Shown: positions 1-8,449 of the stretch, piece by piece | Numbering within the stretch: position 1 is the stretch's first letter | Layout: the number at the start of each line of letters is the position of its first letter | Source: Bacillota bacterium | Lineage (GTDB): Bacteria; Bacillota; Clostridia; Lachnospirales; Lachnospiraceae | Assembly: GCA_023414355.1 (NCBI GenBank) | Contig: JAEZOB010000009.1 | Span: 62,001 to 126,000 of the forward strand | Reading direction: 5' to 3' | DNA length: 64,000 nt | Translations under genes and position numbers: made by a program | The notes under the pieces: generated by a model | What the model saw: the letters and a program-made list of their open reading frames with translations, nothing else | The model's database searches: none | Told to the model about the DNA's origin: nothing

Positions 1-217
1 CTTCTCCCATATATTTTATCATGGTTTCTCTCGGAACCCATACATCAAGAAGGCCAAGAAGTATAAAAATGGGCGGGATGACAAGCAGCATTTCTTTTAC
101 TGAATTTGTAGTAATCCGAAGTGCTTTCCAACCTAATTTTCTATTGATTAGGGCGATTAATATCATTGCTGCGAATACGATTAAAAATACGCGGTATCTT
201 TTGATCCATTTTTTCAT
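1..217 (-). CDS. Split permease, second half (partial at window edge)
   Basis: A frame opens at the ATG at 217 on the minus strand and runs off the left edge, so 72 codons are visible. It starts MKKWIKRYRVFLIVF and is strongly hydrophobic with few charges, as expected for a membrane transporter. The ATG overlaps the stop of the upstream gene in a TGATG arrangement, which indicates translational coupling. Paired short permeases of this kind belong to the DUF318/ArsP-like permease superfamily, where the two halves are sometimes separate genes. The substrate cannot be told from the sequence. Confidence 0.7.
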   Translation of the reverse strand, partial: MKKWIKRYRVFLIVFAAMILIALINRKLGWKALRITTNSVKEMLLVIPPIFILLGLLDVWVPRETMIKYMGE

Positions 218-696
218 CACATCACCACCATTCCAATTATTAAGGCTACGATAAAGGAAAAGAAAAAAGCTAATACATTTCGTGAGATTGAGGTTTTTCT
301 GCCAAAGTATTTCATTTCGACCGGTAATGTAACAACTCCAACCATCATGAGCGTGGAAATAAATGCGGCAATCTGCATATAACCGGCACCATTATTCAAA
401 AGGATTGCTGCTGTAGGAAAGGCTACAAATCCCGGAATTAATGTGATAGAACCGATGATTGCAGCAAGGATAACACCGAACCAGCTTGATTCCGAACCGA
501 TTATTTTTGAGATGGTTTCAGGGTTAAGGATTGCTAGTAGTAAACCTACCAGTAATATTACTACAAGAAATTCAGGCAGGATATTTTCAAATGCTTTCCA
601 TGCCTTTTTTAACGCCATTTTTGTCTTTTTCTTATCCTTAATGAAGGATATTAACAATAAGATAATCGCAAGACCATAGAAAATATAAGAATCCAC
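217..696 (-). CDS. Split permease, first half (DUF318/ArsP-like)
   Basis: This 159-residue integral membrane protein has about four hydrophobic segments, near residues 5-20, 40-60, 72-98 and 105-158. The start is GTG at 696 with an AAGGAGG ribosome binding site at 704-710. The central PGFVAFPTAA stretch resembles the conserved loop of DUF318-type permeases. It overlaps the next gene by the TGATG signature, so the two probably form a heteromeric transporter. Known relatives are linked to metal(loid) or thiol-related export, but the substrate is not shown here. Confidence 0.7.
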   Translation of the reverse strand: MDSYIFYGLAIILLLISFIKDKKKTKMALKKAWKAFENILPEFLVVILLVGLLLAILNPETISKIIGSESSWFGVILAAIIGSITLIPGFVAFPTAAILLNNGAGYMQIAAFISTLMMVGVVTLPVEMKYFGRKTSISRNVLAFFFSFIVALIIGMVVM

Positions 697-1084
697 TGGA
701 TAACCTCCTTTTGGTATATGGACTTGGTTTCCGTATTACATCATAATATCTGAACTGGATATAAATAACAATCTCTTTTTAAGAAAATGATGAATCAATA
801 TTACGAGCAATACCCTAACATTGATGAATGATAATGTTATGAAACGTTCTTCAAATGATTGAGGATATTTTTTTCCAATTATAACAAGAAGAATAAAAAG
901 CTTCTGTGATGAAATCACTTGCTTTACTAATTAGAATTTATGATGGGACTGTAGGTATTTGAGAATTTGTCGGAGCTTGGATTTCACATCCATCAGGAAA
1001 ATGAAATAAATGATAGCATTTTATATAAATATATGCTATATTATAGACAATATATTGTCTTGCTATAGAGCGGAGGGGATAAGG
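697..1084. other. Intergenic region between divergent genes
   Basis: This 388-base AT-rich gap separates the minus-strand permease pair from the plus-strand CPBP protease. It holds the permease ribosome binding site (704-710), short dyads such as GTGATGAAATCAC near 906-918, and, close to the right end, the perfect 16-bp palindrome listed separately. No convincing gene was found. Confidence 0.5.
1037..1060 (+). promoter_or_regulatory. Extended -10 and 16-bp palindromic operator
   Basis: AGACAATATATTGTCT at 1045-1060 is a perfect palindrome lying 2 bases after a TGC-TATATT extended -10 (1034-1042). The identical 16-mer occurs at 16462-16477 in front of a MarR gene whose downstream partner is a close paralogue of the gene controlled here. 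I infer a shared MarR operator. Confidence 0.75.
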
Positions 1085-1855
1085 GTGAAAAATAGAATTA
1101 CAGTAATCTATTTGGTTAATACATTTCTCATATCGTATGTGCTATGGGGAATGATTATCATTGCCAATCAATTTGGGTATTTAAGATTTGGAAATCCTGT
1201 TTGTATCATTTTATGGATACTAGGCGCTTTCGGTCCGACAGCCAGTTCCTATATTGTACAGAAGAAGATTGGGCGGATTACAGGTTTCAAAGACTTTATC
1301 AAAAAGACGTTTCATCTCAAGGCTTCAGTGATTTCCTATGTCTTAGTGATACTCTTTATGATTTTATATTTTTTCTATCCGGCTATCAGGGGAGAGATTA
1401 CGTTAGGAATACCTATTTATCAATCTGTTCTAACAATTCCGTTCATGCTGTTTGGCGGGGGAATGGAAGAAGTCGGTTGGCGATGGGTTCTGCAGCCGGA
1501 GCTAGAGAAAAAGTTGCCTTTTACTGTTGCTACGATTATTACTGCAATGATTTGGACCTTATGGCATTTGCCGTTGTTCTTCATTCCAGGTACATCCCAG
1601 TCCAACACTAATATATGGGCATTCTTCATTTTGGTAATCGGAGTATCCTTTATGCTTGCCACCATTTATGACTTTGGTAAAAACATCTGGTTATGTGTGC
1701 TGGCCCATTGTGCCTTAAATGCGCTTCCGGCCACATTTGAGTTTGAACAGAATTTACCGGTCAATACGGGCATTTCAATTGTTTTAATTGTGAGTGCTCT
1801 GATCATGAGACAGATCTTAGCCAAAAAGTCAGTCCATGTTAAAAATATTTCTTAA
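1085..1855 (+). CDS. CPBP family intramembrane metalloprotease (Abi-type)
   Basis: The protein has 256 residues and about seven to eight membrane segments. The CPBP signature is clear: EEVGWRW (the EExxxR motif) in mid-protein, then WHLPLFF, then a third motif with HCALNALP; these supply the glutamates and histidines of the intramembrane protease site. I chose the GTG at 1085 because GCGGAGGGG lies just upstream and a farther upstream start would run through the operator. It is closely similar along its whole length to the protein at 16979-17758, and both share the same operator palindrome. Family members process membrane proteins or peptides (CAAX prenyl protease, bacteriocin self-immunity); the target here is unknown. 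Confidence 0.85.
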   Translation: MKNRITVIYLVNTFLISYVLWGMIIIANQFGYLRFGNPVCIILWILGAFGPTASSYIVQKKIGRITGFKDFIKKTFHLKASVISYVLVILFMILYFFYPAIRGEITLGIPIYQSVLTIPFMLFGGGMEEVGWRWVLQPELEKKLPFTVATIITAMIWTLWHLPLFFIPGTSQSNTNIWAFFILVIGVSFMLATIYDFGKNIWLCVLAHCALNALPATFEFEQNLPVNTGISIVLIVSALIMRQILAKKSVHVKNIS

Positions 1856-2159
1856 AACAGATCGGGAAACAGATCAAAGGAACTAGCAAGTAGTGTAGAA
1901 GCAATTCGAGAGTAAAATGGGATATTCCATTTATAAAGTTGAGGGCATAGAGAAAGAACAACGGTCATTGCATAAACACAGTATAGATGGAAGTATAGTC
2001 AGAATTAATTGAATAGAAGTAATCATGAGCCACCCTGTCACAAAAATGGCAGGGTGGTTTTAATTCTTTTACAATTTGAAGTTTTCTGATAATTATATTC
2101 GTTATTTTATATATACGTAATGCAGTTAATAAAATAGGATAGAGATAAAGGAGAAGAAA
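1856..2159. other. Intergenic region with terminator
   Basis: There is no convincing gene in these 304 bases. The only clear element is the hairpin at 2030-2057. Confidence 0.4.
2030..2062 (+). terminator. Rho-independent terminator
   Basis: CCACCCTG (2030-2037) pairs perfectly with CAGGGTGG (2050-2057), with a 12-base loop followed by TTTTA. Confidence 0.75.
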
Positions 2160-2966
2160 ATGAAGGGTTTACTGAAAAAGTATTTATATGAAGTTATAAT
2201 TATTACATTGATCATTATCTCAATAGGAATGGTTTATTTCGTAAAGGGAAGAGTGGGAGCATTTGCATGGACAGCTGCCCTTTTTGTGATAGGGCCTTTA
2301 GGCATATTACTTTCCCTGATACAGACAGTGCTTCTGATTTTCAGGCGCTCAGCAAAAAAAAAGATCAGAGTAATTCATCTGGCGGTATCTCTGCTGATGG
2401 CTTATCCTACTCTCATCCTGATGGGAATAGTGTATCTACCGTATCCTGACAATGCAGATGCCTCGGATGCAGTTACGCTAAGCGCACCGGTAGAAGGGAA
2501 GGTTGAACTACTGGGTGGAGCTGATTATCGTACCCATGCAGTCTGGCCATCAGAGAGATATGCCTATGATATCCTTAAAACACCGTATGATACAGGAAAT
2601 CCTGATTTGCAGTCATATGGAATCTATGGCAACGATATTTATGCACCTATCAAAGGAGAGATTGTTGAGACTCATGATGGAGAGGAGGATATTTCCCCTA
2701 ATATTGAAGAATTCACATCTTCTCGCGGAAACTACATTTATATGAAAATTGAGCAGACCGGCACTTACCTGATCTTCGCTCATTTGAAGAAAGACAGCAT
2801 ACAAGTGAAAAAAGGTGATATCGTCGAGGCTGAGACAGTGATAGCCAAGGTGGGTAATTCGGGAACAACCTCCGAACCGCATCTGCATATTCAGCATCAA
2901 AGGAATTATCCCAGTGCTTCAGTGCTACTGATCGCGGATGAAGGGCTTCCAATCATCTTCAAATAG
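2160..2966 (+). CDS. Membrane-anchored M23 (LytM-type) peptidase family protein
   Basis: The protein has 268 residues. Three membrane segments occupy roughly residues 10-27, 35-60 and 70-92, followed by an extracytoplasmic M23 domain. Visible features are RYAYDI (the YAYD variant of the first metal-site region), a GNYIYMKIE strand, HLKKDSIQVKKGD, and the C-terminal GNSGTTSEPHLHIQ with the HxH metal ligands. The fold is that of a zinc peptidoglycan endopeptidase. The first zinc ligand is not in the classical HxxxD form, so activity is uncertain. RBS AAAGGAGAAG precedes the ATG. Confidence 0.8.
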   Translation: MKGLLKKYLYEVIIITLIIISIGMVYFVKGRVGAFAWTAALFVIGPLGILLSLIQTVLLIFRRSAKKKIRVIHLAVSLLMAYPTLILMGIVYLPYPDNADASDAVTLSAPVEGKVELLGGADYRTHAVWPSERYAYDILKTPYDTGNPDLQSYGIYGNDIYAPIKGEIVETHDGEEDISPNIEEFTSSRGNYIYMKIEQTGTYLIFAHLKKDSIQVKKGDIVEAETVIAKVGNSGTTSEPHLHIQHQRNYPSASVLLIADEGLPIIFK

Positions 2967-3270
2967 AGACATAGAATAATTAATAAATTAGGAGGTAGTA
3001 TCCCAAAGCCGGGTGCTACCTCCATTGCTGATTAGTTTGATTATATATTGCTTTATGCAAGCTTAGAGCGAGCAGAATTTTATTTTTGACCTTAATTTAA
3101 CTATATTCTAGCAAATACAAAAGTATAAGTCTACTCTTTTTTTTCATGATCAGATATACTTGAAATGGGCTCGGAAATCATAGTTAAGTTATTGTATCAG
3201 CATGCTTATGATAACTTTTTGTAATATGCAACTACGATATTAGATTAACAGAACTGGAGGATCATACGAT
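2967..3270. other. Intergenic region
   Basis: A long hairpin with arms 2991-3004 and 3011-3023 (GGAGGTAG pairing with CTACCTCC) probably ends the upstream gene, although it lacks a strong T-run. Beyond it the sequence is AT-rich with no gene recognised. Confidence 0.45.
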
Positions 3271-3750
3271 ATGACAGATTTGATAATTCAAAAAGCAACA
3301 ATCAATGAGGTTACTCTGATTACTGATATTAAAACTAAGGCTTTTCGTGATGAAAAAGAACGTTTTAAACCGAGTGATGACAAAATTCCTGAATGGTTTT
3401 ATGATGAATGGTATATTAATCCCTCGGAGAATATGCGTTTGATTCATGAGTATTATGTATATGTACTGGTTGCCAATGATGATATCATTGGAACGTTTTG
3501 GCTTCATGATATTGATGAAGAAACAATAGAACTTGAGGACTTTTGTATCCTTCCTGAACACCAAGGCTTAGGGTATGGTTATCAGGCGCTGATCATGATG
3601 GAAGGATTGTTTCCGGGCAAGAACAAGTGGATTCTAGGAACGCCGGCTTATAGTATAAAGAATCATTATTTGTATGAGAAGGCAGGGTACCATAGAGTTG
3701 GAACAAAAGCCAACGGATCAGTTTACTTATACGAGAAGCATATGATATAA
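3271..3750 (+). CDS. GNAT family N-acetyltransferase
   Basis: This 159-residue protein has a GNAT fold. The acetyl-CoA binding motif A is EHQGLGYGYQAL near residues 95-106, and a typical C-terminal YEKAGYHRVG strand follows. The ATG is preceded by GGAGG. It stands alone, so the acceptor substrate is unknown. Confidence 0.85.
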   Translation: MTDLIIQKATINEVTLITDIKTKAFRDEKERFKPSDDKIPEWFYDEWYINPSENMRLIHEYYVYVLVANDDIIGTFWLHDIDEETIELEDFCILPEHQGLGYGYQALIMMEGLFPGKNKWILGTPAYSIKNHYLYEKAGYHRVGTKANGSVYLYEKHMI

Positions 3751-3795
3751 AGCTATATGAAATAAAGCTATATGATATAAAGCTATATGATACAT
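3741..3795 (+). repeat. 15-bp tandem repeat, about 3.7 copies
   Basis: Units of TATGATATAAAGCTA lie at 3741-3755, 3756-3770 (one change) and 3771-3785, plus a partial copy to 3795. The array starts inside the last codons of the GNAT gene and continues past its stop. Confidence 0.9.
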
Positions 3796-3801
3796 AGAAG
3801 A

Positions 3802-3835
3802 GGAGGGAGTATCTTGAAAAATACTCTCTCCTTAT
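3802..3835. terminator. Terminator hairpin between convergent genes
   Basis: GGAGGGAGTAT (3802-3812) pairs with ATACTCTCTCC (3821-3831) around an 8-base loop. It serves the GNAT gene and possibly the convergent reductase gene. Confidence 0.65.
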
Positions 3836-3858
3836 ATGAATAGAAATGAGTATTAGAC

Positions 3859-4404
3859 TTAGCAGGTAATTAATGCAAGCTCCCTAACTTTTCTGAGTTC
3901 TTCTGAACCGGAGATAGAAGCAAGTTCTTCATAGCCGATCGCACATACTTCGCCGCAATTATTCCATCCCATAAAATCTGTAAGGTACTCATAGTAATGA
4001 ATAACAGTATCAGCAGCCGACGCATTTTCTCTGCCTGCGACAGCCAGTAAGTAGCAGTTCTTCACAGCCATATTCTTTGAACCGAGAGCATAAAAACGAT
4101 CAATCACTGCCTTCAGCTTGGCAGGAATTCCGCCATAATAGACAGGGGTTGCAAATACTAGCGTATCGAAGGTTTTTAGGAATTCTGCTATAGCGTACAT
4201 ATCATCGTTTTGAATGCAGGTACCTCCATTGTCTGAACAGTAATCACAGGCAAGGCAGGGATTCACACTTTTCTCGTATAATTGAATCAATTCTACATCA
4301 TTTCCTGTTTCCCGGCATTCCATAGCAAACGCTTCAGCCATAAGCTGTGTATTTCCATTTTTTCTTGAACTTCCGGATAGTATTAATACTTTCTTACCAA
4401 ACAT
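3859..4404 (-). CDS. NAD(P)H-dependent FMN reductase / iron-sulfur flavoprotein-like
   Basis: This 181-residue flavodoxin-fold protein has the phosphate-binding loop LSGSSRKNGNT near residues 8-18. A CLACDYCSDNGGTC cysteine cluster near residues 50-63 resembles the compact 4Fe-4S motif of iron-sulfur flavoproteins, and FATPVYYGGIPAKLK follows. It is divergent from a LysR gene and is therefore the likely target of that regulator. Probable role: a reductase for quinones or metals. Confidence 0.85.
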   Translation of the reverse strand: MFGKKVLILSGSSRKNGNTQLMAEAFAMECRETGNDVELIQLYEKSVNPCLACDYCSDNGGTCIQNDDMYAIAEFLKTFDTLVFATPVYYGGIPAKLKAVIDRFYALGSKNMAVKNCYLLAVAGRENASAADTVIHYYEYLTDFMGWNNCGEVCAIGYEELASISGSEELRKVRELALITC

Positions 4405-4545
4405 ATTTGTTTTCCTCGTTTCCGTTTATATTATTAGTTTCTATTGATTAATGTGTAGTAATAACTTATCATAGATAGTGTAATTAAACAAATTGATGAA
4501 TTTGATTATACTCATTAAAATAAATGATGATAGGGTGGAGCAGGC

Positions 4546-5445
4546 ATGGAGATAAAACCAATTGAGTCCTTTCTAAAAATTGTACAATTAAATAGTTTTA
4601 CAAAAGCGGCCGAGGAGCTCGGTTACGTACAACCAACAATTACGGCACAGATTAAACAGCTCGAGGAGGAGCTAGGGGTGCCTCTGTTTGAAAGAATTGG
4701 AAATCATATCAGATTAACCGATGCAGGTGAGAAGTTTACGGAGTATGCGTATGAACTGAGCGCCATGGTACAACAAGCAAAATCAGTAGTGATAGACGGG
4801 AAACATCCTTCAGGACAGCTAAGAATAGGTGCGGTGGATTCTATGTGCTCCAGTGTCCTGCCCGAATTAATCCGAGAATATTCCAATCAATATAATCAGG
4901 TGAAACTGACTCTAGAGATAGCACCCTCCGTGGAATTGGAGCAGAGGATTAAAAATGGGCAGATCGATGTAGCGTTCTATCTTGGCCTTAGTAATTCACA
5001 AAGTGAGTCGATGGTAAGCGACATATATATCCAACAACTGGTCGTTGTGAGCAGTACAAATAATTCACATGCGCGATATAAGAGCATAACCTTAGAAGAG
5101 ATGGGCAAAGAGAAAATGATTCTTACAGAAAAAGAATGTCAATATCATAAGGCCACGATGCAATTATTCCTCGATAGTGGATATATCCCGGATATTCTTC
5201 TTGAAACAGGAAGTACAGAAATCATAAAACGTTTTGTGGAGGCTGATGCCGGTATTTCCTTATTGCCGGAGATAACGGTACAAAAGGAAATAGAAAAAGG
5301 GGAGCTCATTAAACTGGAGACAGAGCAGGAATTGCCGAAGGTATATATCCAGATCGCTGTTCACAAGAAGAAATGGAGATCGACAGCGTTAGAAGCTTTT
5401 TTGAAAATGACGAAGGAGTATTTTAGTGGTCAACTGAAAGACTGA
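4546..5445 (+). CDS. LysR family transcriptional regulator
   Basis: This 299-residue protein is of usual LysR length. The N-terminal helix-turn-helix (SFTKAAEELGYVQPTITAQIKQLEEELGVPLF region, residues 16-50) is followed by a periplasmic-binding-like effector domain from about residue 90. It is divergently transcribed from the FMN reductase across 141 bases, the usual LysR arrangement. RBS GGGTGGAG precedes the ATG. Confidence 0.9.
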   Translation: MEIKPIESFLKIVQLNSFTKAAEELGYVQPTITAQIKQLEEELGVPLFERIGNHIRLTDAGEKFTEYAYELSAMVQQAKSVVIDGKHPSGQLRIGAVDSMCSSVLPELIREYSNQYNQVKLTLEIAPSVELEQRIKNGQIDVAFYLGLSNSQSESMVSDIYIQQLVVVSSTNNSHARYKSITLEEMGKEKMILTEKECQYHKATMQLFLDSGYIPDILLETGSTEIIKRFVEADAGISLLPEITVQKEIEKGELIKLETEQELPKVYIQIAVHKKKWRSTALEAFLKMTKEYFSGQLKD

Positions 5446-5514
5446 TCCGGCAAGAACGAAAGGATACTTTGATATTATAATCATACTTGAAACATACTGA
5501 ATATTTAAAAACAG

Positions 5515-5543
5515 TTGAGTGCTTCGGAAATATGTTATATAAT
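5515..5543 (+). promoter_or_regulatory. Sigma-A promoter for the TraB-like gene
   Basis: TTGAGT at 5515-5520, a 17-base spacer, and TATAAT at 5538-5543. Confidence 0.65.
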
Positions 5544-5628
5544 TCTCTTTATTAACTAAAGTAAATGTAGAGACAAGCTTATCAACATCTGATTGCTTGA
5601 ATTAAATCCCGGTATGTGGAGGACCCGA

Positions 5629-6786
5629 ATGAGTGAAGATAATGTAACCAGAATAGAATATATGGATAAGGAAATTATCCTGATTGCAACTGCGCATGTA
5701 TCAAAAGACAGTGCAGAGCTTGTAAAAAGGGTGATTGAAGAAGAGCGTCCCGACAGTGTGTGTATAGAGCTGGACGAAGACCGTTACCAGAATGTAATCA
5801 AACCTAAAGCGTGGGAAGAGACGGACTTAATCAAGGTAATAAAGTCAAAAAAAGTCGGCTTTATGATCGCGAATCTATTCTTAAGTTCTTATCAGAAAAA
5901 GATGGCCTTAAAGCTGGATACTCCTGTTGGCGGTGAGATGATACAGGGAATGGAAAGCGCGAAGGAAACCGGAGCCGAGTTGGTTCTGGCAGACCGCAGT
6001 ATTCAGGTGACGTTTCTTCGTATATGGCGTGAATTAAATCTCTGGGACAAAGCGAAATTAATTGGGAGTCTTCTGTTTACCTCAGAGGAGGATACCGACA
6101 TCACAAATGATGACTTACAAAAAATGTTGGAGGAGGATATGCTTGAAGCAGCCATGGCAGGTCTAAAAAAAGAATTTCCCAAAGTCGGACAGATTCTGAT
6201 TAGTGAACGGGACCAGTTCCTCGCAGCCAAGATTAAGACGGCACCGGGTAAAAAGGTAGTCGCTATATTGGGGGGCGGTCATGTTCCCGGTATAAAAAAT
6301 GAACTGTTTGTGGAACGGGACATAGAGAGTATTTCCGTAGTACAGCCGAAAAGCCGTTTTTCAAAATTTGCTGGCTGGATTATCCCGGGTATCATTACAG
6401 GCTTACTCTTATATTCCTTTATTGTCAATATCCAGACAGGCTTGCAACAACTGTCTGCATGGGTTTTGTGGACAGGCATTCTGGCTGCTGTATTTACTGC
6501 TTTATCTCTTGCACATCCACTTAGTATCCTTACCTCCTTTGTTGCGGCACCCTTGACGACATTACATCCACTGTTGGCTTGCGGATGGTTTGCCGGATTA
6601 GTGGAAGCTACGATAAAAAAACCTACGGTAAAGGATGTACAGAACGTACAGGAGGATATATTCTCACTCAAAGGCTTTTACAAGAACCGTTTACTGAAAA
6701 CTGTTTTTGTAATGTTTATGGCAAATATAGGAGCTACGATCGGTACCTTAATTGCAGGTACCAACCTGATCAGAAGCTTATTTTAG
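5629..6786 (+). CDS. TraB/PrgY family protein
   Basis: The protein has 385 residues. The N-terminal half is a soluble TraB domain with the TAHVSKDSAELV motif near residue 20 and the CIELDEDRY segment. The C-terminal third has three to four membrane segments. The ATG at 5629 is chosen because TGTGGAGGA lies 6-14 bases upstream; an alternative TTG at 5593 has no ribosome site. Family members include the enterococcal TraB/PrgY pheromone-shutdown proteins; the biochemical activity is not established. Confidence 0.85.
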   Translation: MSEDNVTRIEYMDKEIILIATAHVSKDSAELVKRVIEEERPDSVCIELDEDRYQNVIKPKAWEETDLIKVIKSKKVGFMIANLFLSSYQKKMALKLDTPVGGEMIQGMESAKETGAELVLADRSIQVTFLRIWRELNLWDKAKLIGSLLFTSEEDTDITNDDLQKMLEEDMLEAAMAGLKKEFPKVGQILISERDQFLAAKIKTAPGKKVVAILGGGHVPGIKNELFVERDIESISVVQPKSRFSKFAGWIIPGIITGLLLYSFIVNIQTGLQQLSAWVLWTGILAAVFTALSLAHPLSILTSFVAAPLTTLHPLLACGWFAGLVEATIKKPTVKDVQNVQEDIFSLKGFYKNRLLKTVFVMFMANIGATIGTLIAGTNLIRSLF

Positions 6787-6810
6787 TATTTTAGTACCCA
6801 ATTTGAAGCG

Positions 6811-6853
6811 AACCCCTAAGGTTAGACAAAACTAATCCTAGGGGTTTGTTTTA
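6811..6853 (+). terminator. Strong Rho-independent terminator
   Basis: Two 15-base arms, 6811-6825 and 6832-6846, pair with few wobble positions, followed by TTGTTTT. An outer ACCCAAT/ATTGGGT pair further flanks it. Confidence 0.8.
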
Positions 6854-6915
6854 GATTGGGTGCCTTTTGTTATATTCAAACAACAATAAAATCCATGAAT
6901 ACCCGGTCGTAATGA

Positions 6916-6966
6916 TTGACAGAAAAATGGAAATATGATAATATTAAGCAACTGCTCAATAATATC
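6916..6966 (+). promoter_or_regulatory. TetR-gene promoter with overlapping inverted repeat
   Basis: TTGACA (6916-6921), 17 bases, TAATAT (6939-6944). An imperfect inverted repeat, GATAATATTAAGC / GCTCAATAATATC, spans 6937-6966 over the -10 and start region. This fits autoregulation by the TetR protein that follows. Confidence 0.7.
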
Positions 6967-6981
6967 AACAGGAGATATCAT

Positions 6982-7551
6982 ATGAAACGAGCTGATCAGA
7001 TTATTCAAAGAAGATGGCAGATATTAACGACATCTCTGGATCAATTTATCCAAAAGGGCTATTATGGCACCTCAACCCGGGAGATTGCGAAAATTGCCGG
7101 AATTAGTTCGGGATTAATGTTTCATTATTTTGAAAGCAAAGATGATTTATATAATAACCTTATCAAAATAGGGACAAGGAAGATGTCATTTGATATCGAG
7201 ATAGCAAGACAAAATCCCAAATTGTATTTGAAAACCTTTGTTGAAACAACATTGGAGGAGATACCAAATAATGCATTTTATACTAAAATGTTCGTATTTA
7301 TTGACAATGCGATGCATACGCTTGGTATTCCGGAAGAAGCTTCTAGACTACTGCAGGAGTTTGATATCGTTCGCCAGTGTATCCCGATTATAGAACTTGG
7401 ACAGGAGATGGGCATGTTTCGAGAGGGAAATACGCATGCATTATGTGTGGCTTTCTTTGGAGCAATCCAGGGTATTGCGCAGGAAAAAGTCAGAGTACCG
7501 GATACACCTTTGCCAGAAGCGGATTGGCTGATGAGTATTCTGTACGATTGA
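6982..7551 (+). CDS. TetR/AcrR family transcriptional regulator
   Basis: This 189-residue protein has an N-terminal helix-turn-helix (GTSTREIAKIAGISSGLMFHYFESKDDL near residues 28-55) and a variable ligand domain. The ATG at 6982 follows AGGAGATATC; the frame extends upstream but there overlaps the promoter. It sits 20 bases ahead of a CPBP protease gene, which is probably in the same operon. Confidence 0.9.
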   Translation: MKRADQIIQRRWQILTTSLDQFIQKGYYGTSTREIAKIAGISSGLMFHYFESKDDLYNNLIKIGTRKMSFDIEIARQNPKLYLKTFVETTLEEIPNNAFYTKMFVFIDNAMHTLGIPEEASRLLQEFDIVRQCIPIIELGQEMGMFREGNTHALCVAFFGAIQGIAQEKVRVPDTPLPEADWLMSILYD

Positions 7552-7571
7552 GATAGAGGAGGAAACTGATT

Positions 7572-8366
7572 ATGAAACAATTGCGAAACAGAATGATACT
7601 GTTTATTATGATAGCAGTTGGATGCGGATGGCTGGGTAAAGTAGTTGATTTGCTATTGGTCGGACAACGGGGGGGACAGTCCCTGGGATCATTGATTTGG
7701 TTGATCTCACCCTTTCTGGCGGCGATATTATTAGCAACAGTACATAAAAGTGGCCACAAAGGATTGGGACTAAAGCCAAGACCAAAAGGCAACGGAAAAT
7801 GGTATTTGGTCTCAGCGATAACCTTTCCGGGAATTCTGCTTCTGAGTATTGGCATTGGGTTCATAACAAACGCTATCGATTTAAGCCGTTTTGAACTACA
7901 GGGCTTCTTGAGCACAATTTTAATTTGGTTCATTTATAATTTTTTCCGAACAATTTTAGAAGAGGTAGCATGGCGAGGCTTTTTACAGGAGAGGTTAATT
8001 CAATGCCGGGTAAATGATTGGATGATTTATCTTATTACGGCGACAGTATGGTCATTATGGCATATCCCCTATTATTTATTCTTTTTTGAGGGAAATGCGA
8101 TCAAGATGATTGTATCCGGCTTTGTGATATTGTTTAGCTGGAGTATACTATATGCGGAAATTTATCGGCTGACCGGAACAATCTGGCCCTGTGTTCTTCT
8201 GCATGCAACATCGAATGCGATACAGTATACCATGCTGGAGAATTATCTGGTGATAGATGCAAAAAGGGATTACATCTTTTCACCCACCGGCAGCATTCTG
8301 TCATGTGCGATTGTAATTATCTTAGGTCTGTTCCTTCGCAGATCTCGATTGAATAAGGAAGCATAG
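7572..8366 (+). CDS. CPBP family intramembrane metalloprotease
   Basis: This 264-residue multi-spanning membrane protein has EEVAWRGFLQERL (motif 1), WSLWHIPYYLFF (motif 2) and LHATSNA (motif 3). It is more distant from the two paralogues at 1085 and 16979 than they are from each other. RBS GAGGAGG precedes the ATG, and it follows a TetR gene in an operon. The substrate is unknown. Confidence 0.85.
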   Translation: MKQLRNRMILFIMIAVGCGWLGKVVDLLLVGQRGGQSLGSLIWLISPFLAAILLATVHKSGHKGLGLKPRPKGNGKWYLVSAITFPGILLLSIGIGFITNAIDLSRFELQGFLSTILIWFIYNFFRTILEEVAWRGFLQERLIQCRVNDWMIYLITATVWSLWHIPYYLFFFEGNAIKMIVSGFVILFSWSILYAEIYRLTGTIWPCVLLHATSNAIQYTMLENYLVIDAKRDYIFSPTGSILSCAIVIILGLFLRRSRLNKEA

Positions 8367-8449
8367 AATAATTTTGAATAAATAGCTACAATCAAACCAT
8401 GTAAGGGGATTACCTAAGAATAGTCTATATAGAGGGAGTGGTCAAATCT

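Noticed and set aside
736..918. 60-codon minus-strand frame in the first intergenic gap
   Set aside because: No ribosome site, no recognisable protein features, and composition like the surrounding AT-rich spacer.
2991..3023. T-box-type antiterminator
   Set aside because: The hairpin follows a gene rather than preceding one, and the GGGTGGTACCGCG core is absent.
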